DNA from: [Anoxybacillus] calidus
Lineage (GTDB): Bacteria > Bacillota > Bacilli > Bacillales > Anoxybacillaceae
Length of the DNA: 64,000 nucleotides
Direction: 5' to 3'
Assembly: GCF_013760845.1 (NCBI RefSeq)
Contig: NZ_JACDUU010000006.1
Coordinates: 206,743-270,742, forward strand
Shown: piece by piece, positions 18,016 to 27,286 of the stretch
Position numbering within the stretch: the first letter of the stretch is position 1
How the letters are laid out: every line of letters begins with the position of its first letter
Program-made: the position numbers and the translations under genes
The notes under the pieces: generated by a model
What the model saw: the letters and a program-made list of their open reading frames with translations, nothing else
Database searches by the model: none
What the model was told of the DNA's origin: nothing

Positions 18016-18458
18016 TTAGCATCTCTCCTCCATTCATTTGGCTCATTACTCACTTATATTAAAAATTATAAAAAATTATTCCATGAATAATAAATAGAAA
18101 AAAATCAGCAAATTGTACTAAAGAGTATGAAATGATTACAAAAACTAACATGAAACGACAACATCAAGCTCGAGAACCGTTTTCGCATTCGTTAAATCAA
18201 GAGTCTTCACTATGAATGATCGAGACGATCTCCTTTTCCAGAATTATACGCATATGAACTTGTTCTCACGATCTATCATTGCTACAAATGTTGAATCGTG
18301 AAGATTTATGCTAAAAAAACTCGAAATATTCAGTCTTAACAATTTAAGTAAATTTCGTTTACAATGTAAAACGTAAATCATTTTTGTTGAAAAAACGAAT
18401 AAGTTGTAACAAATTGTAAATTATAACAAATTTTATACATATTAAAGGAAGGACAGCG
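18016..18458. other. 443-base intergenic region, no gene seen
   Basis: AT-rich, divergent promoter region between the 82-aa gene and the KinB-like kinase. No ORF with a convincing ribosome site and no clear RNA structure were found. A promoter for the kinase should lie in 18340-18440 but I could not pick one hexamer pair with confidence. Confidence 0.4.
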
Positions 18459-19757
18459 ATGATTGAGATTCTTAAAGATTTCCTATTAAACTTATTTTTT
18501 ATTTTGCTTCCAATCTTTATCATTCCTTTATGGATGGAAGAAAGGAATATTTCAGAAAAAATAAAACATCATATTTTAACTACTTCTGCAGCGATTGCGA
18601 TCATCTTTTGTATTACCTTTCCTGTCAGTTTCGATGAAGAATATATGTTCGATTTACGACAAATTCCTTTTTGGTTAGGTGGACTATATGGAGGACCGTT
18701 TGCGAGTATATTCTTATGTATTGTTACAATCGGTTATCGTTCTCTTTTTGGTGGAAAGGGATTTATTATCACTATCATTTCCGCGATTTTTCAAACAGTG
18801 ATTAGTGTACTATTATCCAAAAAGTTTATCACCTTATCCTCTAAGCAAAAAATTTTACTTAGCTTTGTGTTATCTGCCTTCTCAGGAATGTTAATGATTA
18901 TCATGGTTCGACTTTTATACGGCTTTTCCGATTTCTTCTGGACGATGTGGCTCGTTTATTTGCCGATTCAGCCGCTCAGCATGCTGCTAACTTGTTATTT
19001 GAGAGAGGCTTTGCAAGCTAATATTGAAGTTCGTAAACGAATTATTCGCGCAGAAAAGATGGAAGTAGTCAGTCATCTAGCTGCCTCGATTTCTCATGAA
19101 GTGCGCAATCCATTAACCGCATCACGCGGATTTATGCAATTACTAGAGCAGCACCATCTCCCCTTAGAAAAACGAAAAGAATATATTAGAATCGCCATTG
19201 AAGAACTAGATAGAGCAGAAGCGATTATTACAGACTATCTGACGTTTGCCAAACCGGCTCCCGAATGTGTAGAAAAACTCAATGTAAAGACGGAAATTGA
19301 ACGAGTGATTGATATTTTACGACCATTAGCTAACATGAGCAGTGTGGAAATTCAAACTTCCCTCATCCCTTTCAATGTGAAGGGGGAGCGTGAAAAATTC
19401 CAACAGTGTTTGCTTAATATCATGAAAAACGCAATTGAAGCAATGCCAAATGGAGGATTATTGGACATTTATGTATCGCTCAATAAAAATAACATACTGA
19501 TTCGAATTTCTGATACTGGCGTAGGAATGACAAGAGAACAACTTGAGCGCCTCGGTGAGCCTTATTTCACAACAAAAGGCACAAAAGGAACTGGTCTCGG
19601 CATGATGGTCGTCTATCGAATTATCGAATCGATGAACGGAACCATTCAGATTACAAGCGAAGTAAACAAAGGAACACAAGTATCTATCTATCTTCCGCTC
19701 ATTCAATCTTTGCCGTACACCTCTTCAACTGGAAAAGAAAAGATATTAGCTTACTAA
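18459..19757 (+). CDS. kinB: KinB-like sensor histidine kinase
   Basis: 432 aa. Six hydrophobic segments of the 5TM-5TMR_LYT type fill residues 1-190, followed by HisKA (SHLAASISHEVRNPLTASRGFMQLL, phosphorylated His213) and HATPase. The N box is NIMKNAIEAMPNGG, and the G1 and G2 motifs are DTGVGM and GTGLGMMVV. Length, topology and the H-box resemble B. subtilis KinB, which feeds phosphate into Spo0F to start sporulation. The input signal is unknown. AAGGAAGG precedes the ATG. No cognate regulator is adjacent, as expected for a phosphorelay kinase. A KinB-like kinase of another pathway cannot be excluded. Confidence 0.8.
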   Translation: MIEILKDFLLNLFFILLPIFIIPLWMEERNISEKIKHHILTTSAAIAIIFCITFPVSFDEEYMFDLRQIPFWLGGLYGGPFASIFLCIVTIGYRSLFGGKGFIITIISAIFQTVISVLLSKKFITLSSKQKILLSFVLSAFSGMLMIIMVRLLYGFSDFFWTMWLVYLPIQPLSMLLTCYLREALQANIEVRKRIIRAEKMEVVSHLAASISHEVRNPLTASRGFMQLLEQHHLPLEKRKEYIRIAIEELDRAEAIITDYLTFAKPAPECVEKLNVKTEIERVIDILRPLANMSSVEIQTSLIPFNVKGEREKFQQCLLNIMKNAIEAMPNGGLLDIYVSLNKNNILIRISDTGVGMTREQLERLGEPYFTTKGTKGTGLGMMVVYRIIESMNGTIQITSEVNKGTQVSIYLPLIQSLPYTSSTGKEKILAY

Positions 19758-19758
19758 T

Positions 19759-19831
19759 AAAAAAGCTGACTAAAGGTATAAACTTCCCAACCTTGTCATA
19801 TAGGAAGTTCAATAACCTCGTCAGCTTTTTT
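19759..19831. terminator. Compound bidirectional terminator
   Basis: Outer arms AAAAGCTGAC / GTCAGCTTTT enclose inner arms AACTTCC / GGAAGTT; A/T runs flank both sides, between convergent genes. Confidence 0.8.
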
Positions 19832-19834
19832 CAT

Positions 19835-21133
19835 CTATATAATATGAAATACAAAATTCATAAGGAATAAAAGCGAAACGGTCACTAGCGGTACGGATAC
19901 TTCCTTTGTCTTCCCGACTGCTATTTTTAATAGCGGGTAAAGAATGAACCCGAATGCAATTCCATCAGCGATACTGTAAGTAAAAGGAATCATAACAATA
20001 ATCACAAACGCCGGAAACCATTCGGAAAAATCATTAAGTTCAATATTCTTTATATGCTGCAGCATCAAAGCTCCGATAATCATTAAAATGGGAGCAATGG
20101 CACTGCTAGGAATCAGTTTGATCACCGGAATAAAAAACGCAGACGCTAGGAATAGAACACCAGCCGTCACGGCAGTAAACCCCGTTCTTCCGCCCGCAGC
20201 AATGCCAGTTGCACTTTCAACCGTGGAAACGGTCGGGCTCGTGCCAAAGAAAGCACATGACAGTGCAGACAAAGCATTCGCCTGTAAAGAACGACGATAT
20301 TTTTCAGGCTGCTTTAACATTGCGGTATGCCCATGAACAAGTCCGATATTCTCAAATACAAGCACCATTGTTAATGAAAATACAGCAATCCAAAATGCTA
20401 GTGACGTCATGCTGGCAAAAGACATCGCGCCAAAAACATTTTTATAGGGCTCAAACGAAAACGCAGTATTTTTCAGTTCATGCATATCGAGAAGTCCAAA
20501 CAAATACGCAATGAATGTCCCGAATAAAATGCTGAGCAAGAAATTGGCTTTCACATTCCGCATAAATAGAAAAAGCGTGATGACAAGTGTTAGAAGCGTC
20601 GCTTGCACATGAGGATCGCCTAAATTCCCCAAGGCAATCATCGAATTTTCTCCTCTTGTTACAAGCCCACCTTTTTCTAAACCGATTAACGTTAAAAACA
20701 GTCCAAGACCGACTGTTATCGCTTCTTTTAATGCATGAGGTATCGCGCGGGAAAGTAAATCTGATAAACGTGTAAATGCAATGATACTAAATAAAATCCC
20801 AGATGTGAAAACGACCGCAAGTGCTTCCTGCCACGATAGACCAAGCGACTGTACAATCGTATACACAAAAAGCGCGTTAATTCCCATGCCTGGAACAAGT
20901 AAAATCGGTGCATTTCCCAAGATTCCCATGAGCACACAGCCAAAAAATGAAGCAAGTATAGTCGCGATAATCCCTGCTTCTACTGGAATGCCAGCCTCCG
21001 ATAAAATCAACGAATTGACAGCAATAATGTACACAATGGTGAAAAAAGAAACCGTGCCAGCAAGCATTTCCTTTTTTATTGTTGTCCCATTGCGTTCAAA
21101 GTCAAATCGCCGAGTAAAAAAATTTCGCAACAT
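19835..21133 (-). CDS. pbuO: Purine permease (AzgA/PbuG-PbuO type, NCS2)
   Basis: 432 aa, about 12-14 TM helices; proton symporter for hypoxanthine, guanine or adenine. Conserved marks: ERNGTTIKKEMLAGTVSFFTIVYII at the N-terminus, LVPGMGINALF, and GTSPTVSTVESATGIAAGGRTG in the substrate-binding half. Length equals that reported for B. subtilis PbuO, but PbuG is also close, so the symbol is provisional. AAAGG abuts ATG 21133. A sigma-A promoter (21214-21243) gives a leader of about 75 bases with a dyad at 21178-21200; it does not match the purine riboswitch core. Confidence 0.85.
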   Translation of the reverse strand: MLRNFFTRRFDFERNGTTIKKEMLAGTVSFFTIVYIIAVNSLILSEAGIPVEAGIIATILASFFGCVLMGILGNAPILLVPGMGINALFVYTIVQSLGLSWQEALAVVFTSGILFSIIAFTRLSDLLSRAIPHALKEAITVGLGLFLTLIGLEKGGLVTRGENSMIALGNLGDPHVQATLLTLVITLFLFMRNVKANFLLSILFGTFIAYLFGLLDMHELKNTAFSFEPYKNVFGAMSFASMTSLAFWIAVFSLTMVLVFENIGLVHGHTAMLKQPEKYRRSLQANALSALSCAFFGTSPTVSTVESATGIAAGGRTGFTAVTAGVLFLASAFFIPVIKLIPSSAIAPILMIIGALMLQHIKNIELNDFSEWFPAFVIIVMIPFTYSIADGIAFGFILYPLLKIAVGKTKEVSVPLVTVSLLFLMNFVFHII

Positions 21134-21213
21134 CCTTTCTATAAACCTTCCTTTTTTTAATCCCTCGACCCACCCCGATTATCAGCGATAGACTGATAAC
21201 CCACAATGTGAAT

Positions 21214-21243
21214 ATTATAGCAAGAGAAACAAAAACATGACAA
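21214..21243 (-). promoter_or_regulatory. Sigma-A promoter of the purine permease
   Basis: Minus strand TTGTCA, 18-base spacer, TATAAT. Downstream the leader carries GGTTATCAG/CTGATAATC arms. Confidence 0.7.
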
Positions 21244-21290
21244 TGGTTTTCCCTGTAAATGTCGATTATGTAGAGACCACTCTGACAAAA

Positions 21291-21325
21291 ATAATACCCC
21301 TCGCTCGTTTGCGAGAGGTATCACG
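21291..21325 (-). terminator. Terminator downstream of the fabG-like gene
   Basis: ATACCTCTCGC / GCGAGGGGTAT arms, then TATTTTT on the minus strand, about 140 bases after the stop codon. Confidence 0.75.
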
Positions 21326-21464
21326 ATTTTTAGACAATTGTTTTCGTTTCAAACGTTTGAGATGCCGTTTTCGGCGTGTTAGCGTTTAAGCATATCGAAG
21401 CTTATTTTGAGCCTTAAGACTAAATTTCAAAACAAAGAAACCCCTTTGAGCTATTTCCTGTTTA

Positions 21465-22205
21465 TCACATCATAATTCCGCCATCTACATGTAATACAGT
21501 ACCATTTACATAGTTGGATTCATCAGAGGCTAAATATAAATACGCATAGGCAATATCGGAAGGTTTTCCAAGTCTTTGCAGAGGAATCATGGTTACAATC
21601 TGATTTAGAACTTTTTCTGGTACTTTCGCTGTCATACTCGTTTCTGTAAACCCTGGCGCTACTGCATTAACGTTAATTCCTTTACGCCCTAACTCCTTTG
21701 CCCAAGTTTTAGTCATTCCAATCACTGCTGCTTTAGCTGCGGCATAATTCGTTTGACCCACGTTCCCATAAACACCGGAAACAGAAGAAGTGTTAATAAT
21801 TTTCCCCTTTCCTTTGGTAATCATATATGGGACAACCGCCTGTGCGCAATTGAACACTCCCTTTAAGTTTACGTCTAGTACTTGTTGAAATTGTTCTTCA
21901 GACATTTTCGTTAACAGCGCATCTCTTGTAATACCAGCATTATTCACTAATATATCAATGGTTTCAAAGTGGTTCACAACATCTTCTACCATTTTGTCCA
22001 CGCTTGAGCGGTCGGCAACGTTCACTTGAAAAAATTCTACATCAAGACCTTGCTGTTTTAACTCTTGTACTCGTTTTTCGCCTGTCGCTGCATCAAAATC
22101 GGCTAATGCCACCTTAGCTCCTTCACGAGCGAAAAGAATGGCAGCTTCCAAACCAATTCCGTTTGCCCCACCTGTAATAATGGCCACTTTATCTCGTAAA
22201 CGCAT
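21465..22205 (-). CDS. FabG-like 3-oxoacyl-(ACP) reductase, classical SDR
   Basis: 246 aa. NAD(P)H-dependent beta-ketoacyl or acetoacetyl-CoA reductase type. The cofactor motif is TGGANGIG, then NNAG (residues about 90), catalytic Ser in NTSSVSG, YAAAK for Tyr/Lys, and PG-TET. The gene is not in a fab cluster, so it may act on other 3-hydroxy substrates (PhaB-like). Start ATG 22205 has GAGGGGTG 6 bases upstream; a GTG inside that site opens the frame 3 codons earlier. Confidence 0.88.
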   Translation of the reverse strand: MRLRDKVAIITGGANGIGLEAAILFAREGAKVALADFDAATGEKRVQELKQQGLDVEFFQVNVADRSSVDKMVEDVVNHFETIDILVNNAGITRDALLTKMSEEQFQQVLDVNLKGVFNCAQAVVPYMITKGKGKIINTSSVSGVYGNVGQTNYAAAKAAVIGMTKTWAKELGRKGINVNAVAPGFTETSMTAKVPEKVLNQIVTMIPLQRLGKPSDIAYAYLYLASDESNYVNGTVLHVDGGIMM

Positions 22206-22294
22206 ACAATTCACCCCTCATTCGCCTATATCTTCATTTACTATTTAATGCACCAAATCATCATATTGTGAATGACCGCTCAGTCTTTTAACAA

Positions 22295-22341
22295 AAAAAT
22301 CATCCACTATGCAGTGTAACCACATAGTGGATGATTTAGAA
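22295..22341 (-). terminator. Terminator of the DUF350 operon
   Basis: AATCATCCACTATG / CATAGTGGATGATT perfect arms; minus strand ends in a run of T. Confidence 0.85.
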
Positions 22342-22344
22342 TCG

Positions 22345-22743
22345 TTAATAAGACATACTTCCAGCCACAATCAAACCGACAATAATGGAAATCGCAAATA
22401 AACTAAAACCAACGGCAAGATTGCCTTCCTCAACCTTTTTCGCCAAATTCGTCTTTGGTGTAAAAATATACTCAAGCGCTAAGTAAACAAGAATTTGCGT
22501 AATAATCCCGATGGCTCCCCACAACACCGCATCCAGCAGACTGACGCTGTTACTCCAAGCACCATAAATAACAATGGCTAATCCAATTCCTTTCCCCCAT
22601 AGCTTTAACGCTACCGCCATATTTCCTTCGCGAATTAACTCCCGCTCGGAAAACTTCGTTGTCAGGCTGAATAAGCCAATCCCAACTCCCATTAACACGA
22701 AACCTAATATCGTATAAATAAAAAAGTTAACTATATATGACAT
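22345..22743 (-). CDS. DUF350 membrane protein (YjfL-like)
   Basis: About 132 aa with four hydrophobic segments in two repeats of the DUF350 type (EGNMAVALKLWGKGIGLAIVIYG in repeat 1, EGNLAVGFSLFAISIIVGLIV in repeat 2). The upstream ATG 22752 directly abuts AAAGG, so ATG 22743 is the better start. It is the last gene of a four-gene operon with a glutathionylspermidine-synthase-like ATP-grasp enzyme and a lipoprotein, like yjfL-yjfM-yjfC of E. coli. The role is unknown; membrane-stress links are proposed for relatives near PspA homologs. Confidence 0.82.
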   Translation of the reverse strand: MSYIVNFFIYTILGFVLMGVGIGLFSLTTKFSERELIREGNMAVALKLWGKGIGLAIVIYGAWSNSVSLLDAVLWGAIGIITQILVYLALEYIFTPKTNLAKKVEEGNLAVGFSLFAISIIVGLIVAGSMSY

Positions 22744-22748
22744 CACTT

Positions 22749-24035
22749 TCATCCTTTCCCTTCTACCATCACCGGCAAATAGTAAGATAAGTTATTTGTA
22801 ATGATTCCGCCTGCGCGCAAGCCGATTCCCATTGCTTCTCCATTAATTAAAAAACAAGTATATAAAAGCCTTACATTTTCATATCCTTTTACCGTCTTTA
22901 CCATCGCTTCCGGCAAAGAAACATATTGCTGATAAACAGGAGTTTCATCGACATACGTTTGTTGAAGGTCTGCAAAAATCGGATTCCCTTCTTCATTCTT
23001 AATGACAACCGTATCCCCTTCACGCCCAAATGCAGGTTTTTGTACATATGTCTGTTTTTTCGTCAGAAAATATTCCTCATCTAAATAAGTCGGCAAAAAG
23101 TGTTGTGAAATCCAATCATGTTCTTCTTCTGTAAAAAACCGATTTCTCTCCTCATACAATCCCCATATTAACGCTTGAACAGCTTTCGATTGCAGTAAAA
23201 ACGCAGATGGCGGATTGATAAGAGCCACTTCTCTTTCGTTCCATAGCTGCAACAATAATTTTCCTACTTCCTCACCATCCGGAGAGCGGTCATCAAGCAA
23301 ATGTTCAAGCGGATATGTTTGCCGATACAATACATCAATTCTCCTTCCCTCTGAATCATACAGCCCGCGTTTTAGGATGCTACCGTCATTAAGACGAATA
23401 TCCTCTGCAATTACGCGGAGCTCGTTAAGAGGAACATATGCCGCTTCCATCCCGCTTAAACGTTGCAGGTAATGGACCGTTTCTTTATCTTCTATATGAT
23501 CATCATGTGAGGTAAAAACGACATATGGTTTTCCATCGCCGCGTATAGCACAGAATGACTGTTCAATCGCGCTTTTTAAAGCGAGCGCTAATCCGTCCGC
23601 TGCACCGGTATTAGGAGATTGTGTACGAAACTCACTGGCAATGTGCTCATTGATATCAAATGTTTCACGAATAAATGTTGGAGTATCCGCATTCAGTTCA
23701 ATTAACTTAAATTCTTGATCTACAAAAGCTAAATCCGCTCTCGCAATGACTGTTTCTTCCGGAAGCACCGATATGCGCAAATATGGAATGACTTCAGCCC
23801 GAAAGCCCAATAGCTGTAATGTTTCTCCCGGCAGTCTTCGAAGCAGTCGCGCCGTTTTTCGATAAATGTGCCCAATTCGGTTTGTCGCGTTAATCATTGC
23901 TTTCACTTCATTTTTTGTTAAAGCATAGTAATCAAACAACGCATATTCAATGTTGTATAAATCCGGCCAAAATCCTGTAATGCGCTTATAAAATTGCTCG
24001 CGCCGCTTTTTGTGATCCTCTAATGAATACATCAT
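22749..24035 (-). CDS. Glutathionylspermidine synthase-like ATP-grasp ligase (YgiC/YjfC type)
   Basis: 428 aa. C-N ligase of the GSP synthase pre-ATP-grasp family, which joins an amine to a carboxylate with ATP. Marks: RADLAFVDQEFKLIELNADTPTFIRE in the substrate domain (NADTP), and YVQKPAFGREGDTVVIKN (ATP-grasp Lys plus GREG loop). The C-terminus reads NVRLLYTCFLINGEAMGIGLR. No amidase domain is present, so it is ligase only, as in YgiC/YjfC. Bacilli lack glutathionylspermidine, so the true substrate is unknown. GGAGGG precedes a double ATG; the start overlaps the stop of the lipoprotein gene and its end overlaps the DUF350 start. Confidence 0.85.
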   Translation of the reverse strand: MMYSLEDHKKRREQFYKRITGFWPDLYNIEYALFDYYALTKNEVKAMINATNRIGHIYRKTARLLRRLPGETLQLLGFRAEVIPYLRISVLPEETVIARADLAFVDQEFKLIELNADTPTFIRETFDINEHIASEFRTQSPNTGAADGLALALKSAIEQSFCAIRGDGKPYVVFTSHDDHIEDKETVHYLQRLSGMEAAYVPLNELRVIAEDIRLNDGSILKRGLYDSEGRRIDVLYRQTYPLEHLLDDRSPDGEEVGKLLLQLWNEREVALINPPSAFLLQSKAVQALIWGLYEERNRFFTEEEHDWISQHFLPTYLDEEYFLTKKQTYVQKPAFGREGDTVVIKNEEGNPIFADLQQTYVDETPVYQQYVSLPEAMVKTVKGYENVRLLYTCFLINGEAMGIGLRAGGIITNNLSYYLPVMVEGKG

Positions 24036-24367
24036 TACCCTCCAAAAAAACCGCCTTTCGTCCCCGAACCGATCCCTGATTTCGCTCGGCTTTTAAACTC
24101 CTGACTCACTTTATAACTTTTATATGAAGATGAATGCTCTAAACTGCGTTTGGAAGGATAGTAACTTCCGCCATAATAATAATGGCGGTAATACGTACTA
24201 TCATCATCATCACACACATAAGTTCCTGTAGACGCATCCCATTCCCAATCATCACAATCTTCATCGTCTGGATGTGGCGGCAAGCTTTCGTTATTATTGC
24301 AAGCAACTAATGAACCAGCCATTAATGTTGTAAAAACTCCGATCATCATTTTTTTCGTCTTGTTCAT
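24035..24367 (-). CDS. Small lipoprotein (DUF1190/YjfM-like)
   Basis: 110 aa. Signal peptide with lipobox LVAC (Cys at about 23), then a very acidic region (HPDDEDCDDWEWD, VCDDDD), a tyrosine-rich region (YYRHYYYGGSYY) and a glycine/lysine tail. The tyrosine/glycine-rich composition resembles YgiB/YjfM lipoproteins, which are neighbours of YgiC/YjfC ligases, and here it overlaps the ligase gene by a TAATG junction. Acts at the outer face of the membrane. A metal-binding role for the acidic part is possible but unproven. Confidence 0.75.
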   Translation of the reverse strand: MNKTKKMMIGVFTTLMAGSLVACNNNESLPPHPDDEDCDDWEWDASTGTYVCDDDDSTYYRHYYYGGSYYPSKRSLEHSSSYKSYKVSQEFKSRAKSGIGSGTKGGFFGG

Positions 24368-24381
24368 ATTTATTTCCCCTC

Positions 24382-24834
24382 TTATTCTAATATCAATCCT
24401 GTTGCTGTCACGTAAAGGACATACAGCTTTCGGTCTTCATCAATTTCCGCACAATCCCGAAGCCATTCCTTTCCGTGAAAATAGGTAAATGAACTGCCGA
24501 TATAGGCCATGATCTCAAGATGGGAATGCAGTTCAAGCGTTGTAATTATCGGATGATTCTTCTCTGAATTTAACTCGCGGACTTCGAGTAAAAGACCATG
24601 ACCATTTACTTCATCTTCTTTTTCTCCTTGTTCGTACTTCTCTACATAAATTGCAAATGTATCATTCTCTAAAGCAGAAGAAAGCTGCCTATACGTCACT
24701 CCCTCTTTTACAAAAAACTCACATTCACGTCGAGTAATGATTTGTTCTAAGTCAATATTTTCGTAAAAATAAAGCAACTCATATTTTTCATGATCCAATA
24801 AGAGTCGATACTCCAATCGTGCCACTACTTTCAC
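24382..24834 (-). CDS. Uncharacterised first gene of the DUF350/ligase operon
   Basis: 150 aa, soluble, no signal peptide. Contains YELLYFYENIDLEQIITRRECEFFVKEGV, a mixed alpha/beta N-half, and a C-half ending YVTATGLILE. I do not recognise the family. It starts the operon, 14 bases ahead of the lipoprotein gene, with a promoter at 24876-24905. Its job is presumably linked to the ligase and DUF350 protein. Confidence 0.65.
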   Translation of the reverse strand: MKVVARLEYRLLLDHEKYELLYFYENIDLEQIITRRECEFFVKEGVTYRQLSSALENDTFAIYVEKYEQGEKEDEVNGHGLLLEVRELNSEKNHPIITTLELHSHLEIMAYIGSSFTYFHGKEWLRDCAEIDEDRKLYVLYVTATGLILE

Positions 24835-24875
24835 CTACCTTATGAAAAATCAAAAAATTGACGTACTCATATACG

Positions 24876-24905
24876 TTTATAATGGGAAATAGTTTCAATT
24901 GTCTA
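24876..24905 (-). promoter_or_regulatory. Promoter of the DUF350/ligase operon
   Basis: Minus strand TAGACA, 18-base spacer, TATAAA, about 40 bases before ATG 24834. Confidence 0.5.
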
Positions 24906-24910
24906 GCAAG

Positions 24911-24941
24911 AAAAAACCTGAACAGCCAAAACTGCTCAGGT
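24911..24941 (-). terminator. Terminator of the first chemoreceptor gene
   Basis: ACCTGAGCAG / CTGTTCAGGT arms, then six T on the minus strand. Confidence 0.85.
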
Positions 24942-24945
24942 CACC

Positions 24946-27054
24946 TTATAACTTAAATTGTTCAATCGCTTGGAACAAATCTTGCGCCTTATCATTCAAA
25001 GATTGGACAGATGAAGAGATTTCCTGCATCGATGCAAGCAATTGTTCGGAAGCAGCTGCCACTCCCTGTGTCTGTTGTTCGGATTGCTGTGAAATATTCT
25101 CTGTTTCGTGAATCGTTGAAACGATCCTTTGCAATGATGTTTCCATCCATGTCAGCCTTGATGAAACATCATTAATTTGCTCTGTTACTTCATGGGTTGC
25201 CTCTAAGATTTTCTCGAAAATCGTACCGGTATCATTGGCAACCATTACTCCCTTTTGTGTCTCCTGTAACACATGTTCCATCGCAGCCATAGATTGAGAA
25301 GTATCTTTTTGAATTTTGCTTAATAGCATGTGAATATGTTTAGCAGATTGGGAAGATTGTTCAGCAAGCTTCCTCACTTCATTCGCGACAACAGCAAATC
25401 CTTTTCCGTGTTCACCTGCTCTTGCTGCTTCGATTGCCGCATTTAAGGCAAGAAGATTTGTTTGCTCGGCAATGGTTGTAATCATTTGTGTCATTTGTCC
25501 GATATTGTTGGATCGTTCATACAAAGAACGAATCAGTTGTGTCGATTGTGATACTAATTCATTGACACTTCTCATTTGCCCGATCATTTCATGAACCGAC
25601 GCGGTGCCCTTTGCTGCTTCGTTGTTCATTTCCACTGACGAAGAGGCCACCTGTTTCGCGCGATCCGAAATATAATGAGTATCTTTCATTAACGATTGAA
25701 TCGCATGTGTGTTTTGTTTTGCATAATGTAGCTGTTTTCCTGTTCCTACAGCTACTTCCTCCATCGTTGCCGCTACTTGACTTGTGGCCTGCATCGTTTC
25801 TTCCGTAATCGCTGTCAACTCTTGTGAAGAAGCAGACACTTCTTCGACAAGCTGCTGGTTGGCAGAAATAATATCTCGGAATGATTCAATTAATGAGTTA
25901 AAAGATGCGGCAATCTGTGCAAACTCATCCTTTGTATGGACGTTCATTCGCACAGTTAAATCCCCCTTTGCCGCCTGCTCTGTCATCGTTTCAATTAAAT
26001 CGATATGATCACGGATAGAACGATAAAAAACAGTAAACAAATAAACAATAATAATCGATACAATAACAATAACAGCAATCGTCTTCCATTTATCAGCATT
26101 TAATGAGTTGTATTCTTGATTGATTGCTTTTTTTAGAATGTCAATTCCAAATTGCGCTGTTTTAAATAATTGCTCATGTGCTCCATTCGTTTTGTCGTAA
26201 ATCATATTCGGTTCAGCTGAAATGGTCGTTGTCTGTAAAAATTCGCTGTCAATCACATTTGAAATCGCAATGGTCTCTGTCATCACCGCGTCTTTATATT
26301 GACTGAATTTTTCATTCATCGTTTTGTTTTCATTGAAAATAGAGACTGTTGAGTTATTAAGAGAAATAATAGAACTATCGAGCGAATTGAGCAAATACGT
26401 AAGTTTTGCTTTTTCATTTTCATCGATTTTCTTATTAATGGCTATTTCGGAAGCCAATGCTTGTGTCGCTCCAATCAGTTCGGTTACATAGGGAACTTTA
26501 TCGACAATGAGCCGGACAAGGTAGTTGTTATCAATATTGTTATCAAGTGTCAAATTGGAACGGTCGGCAATCATCATCATCAGTAACGTTAGATCATTAA
26601 TAATAATATTATGACGTTTAACCGTTTCATCTGTCGTAAAAGTAGACCAATTTTGTTCAATCTGCTTCCAAGACTCCTCAAATGTTTTCCATTGTTCACT
26701 TACAGAAAACAAATCTTTGTTTTGTTTATGGATTGCTTGAATGCGTTTGACCGTTTCATTTATTCCTTTTTCCGTCGCTTTTAGCTTAGGCTCTACTGAA
26801 GAATCACCTGCCAAGTAAACAACACTATATTCCCGATGTTTTTGTAGTGCGTATAAACTATTAAGAAAATTTTCTATATATAAAAGCCCAATCCTTTCTT
26901 TTTCTACAAAATTTGTCTTTTGTTCTAACGAGCGAATATAAAAGGAGCCAATCGTCCCAAGTGAAATGATAAAAATGATAAACAAAAACATGAATTTTTT
27001 ACTAAATTTCAGATGATTTAAAAGTAATGCAGCCGGATTAAATACTTGCTTCAT
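24946..27054 (-). CDS. Methyl-accepting chemotaxis protein with large helical sensor
   Basis: 702 aa. TM1 near residues 18-42 and TM2 near 335-357 enclose an extracytoplasmic, almost entirely helical domain of about 290 residues (4HB or NIT-like). HAMP follows ([33 protein letters not shown]), then the MCP signalling coil whose hairpin tip reads [38 protein letters not shown]. It controls CheA at the receptor array. The sensed ligand is unknown. Monocistronic. Confidence 0.92.
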   Translation of the reverse strand: MKQVFNPAALLLNHLKFSKKFMFLFIIFIISLGTIGSFYIRSLEQKTNFVEKERIGLLYIENFLNSLYALQKHREYSVVYLAGDSSVEPKLKATEKGINETVKRIQAIHKQNKDLFSVSEQWKTFEESWKQIEQNWSTFTTDETVKRHNIIINDLTLLMMMIADRSNLTLDNNIDNNYLVRLIVDKVPYVTELIGATQALASEIAINKKIDENEKAKLTYLLNSLDSSIISLNNSTVSIFNENKTMNEKFSQYKDAVMTETIAISNVIDSEFLQTTTISAEPNMIYDKTNGAHEQLFKTAQFGIDILKKAINQEYNSLNADKWKTIAVIVIVSIIIVYLFTVFYRSIRDHIDLIETMTEQAAKGDLTVRMNVHTKDEFAQIAASFNSLIESFRDIISANQQLVEEVSASSQELTAITEETMQATSQVAATMEEVAVGTGKQLHYAKQNTHAIQSLMKDTHYISDRAKQVASSSVEMNNEAAKGTASVHEMIGQMRSVNELVSQSTQLIRSLYERSNNIGQMTQMITTIAEQTNLLALNAAIEAARAGEHGKGFAVVANEVRKLAEQSSQSAKHIHMLLSKIQKDTSQSMAAMEHVLQETQKGVMVANDTGTIFEKILEATHEVTEQINDVSSRLTWMETSLQRIVSTIHETENISQQSEQQTQGVAAASEQLLASMQEISSSVQSLNDKAQDLFQAIEQFKL

Positions 27055-27286
27055 ATTATGTAACCCCTTCTATGAAATTCTTTCTTGAAATAACAATATA
27101 TGTATAGTGCTTTTTATTTTATCAAAAAATTATGTTAATTGTTAATACTATTTTAATATTTATTTTTTTGATTAAACACATAATTCCCCCTATCTTGTCA
27201 CTATGCCGTTTCATTGTCATCTATTTTTTTATATTGTAAAATGAAAATCAATCAAAAATTCATGAGAAAAGGAGAAATATTTCTTC

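Noticed and set aside
18131..18214. 28-codon plus ORF in the KinB upstream region
   Set aside because: No ribosome binding site and no protein-like composition.
21134..21260. Purine riboswitch upstream of the permease
   Set aside because: The conserved loop sequences of the purine aptamer are absent; only a short dyad is present.
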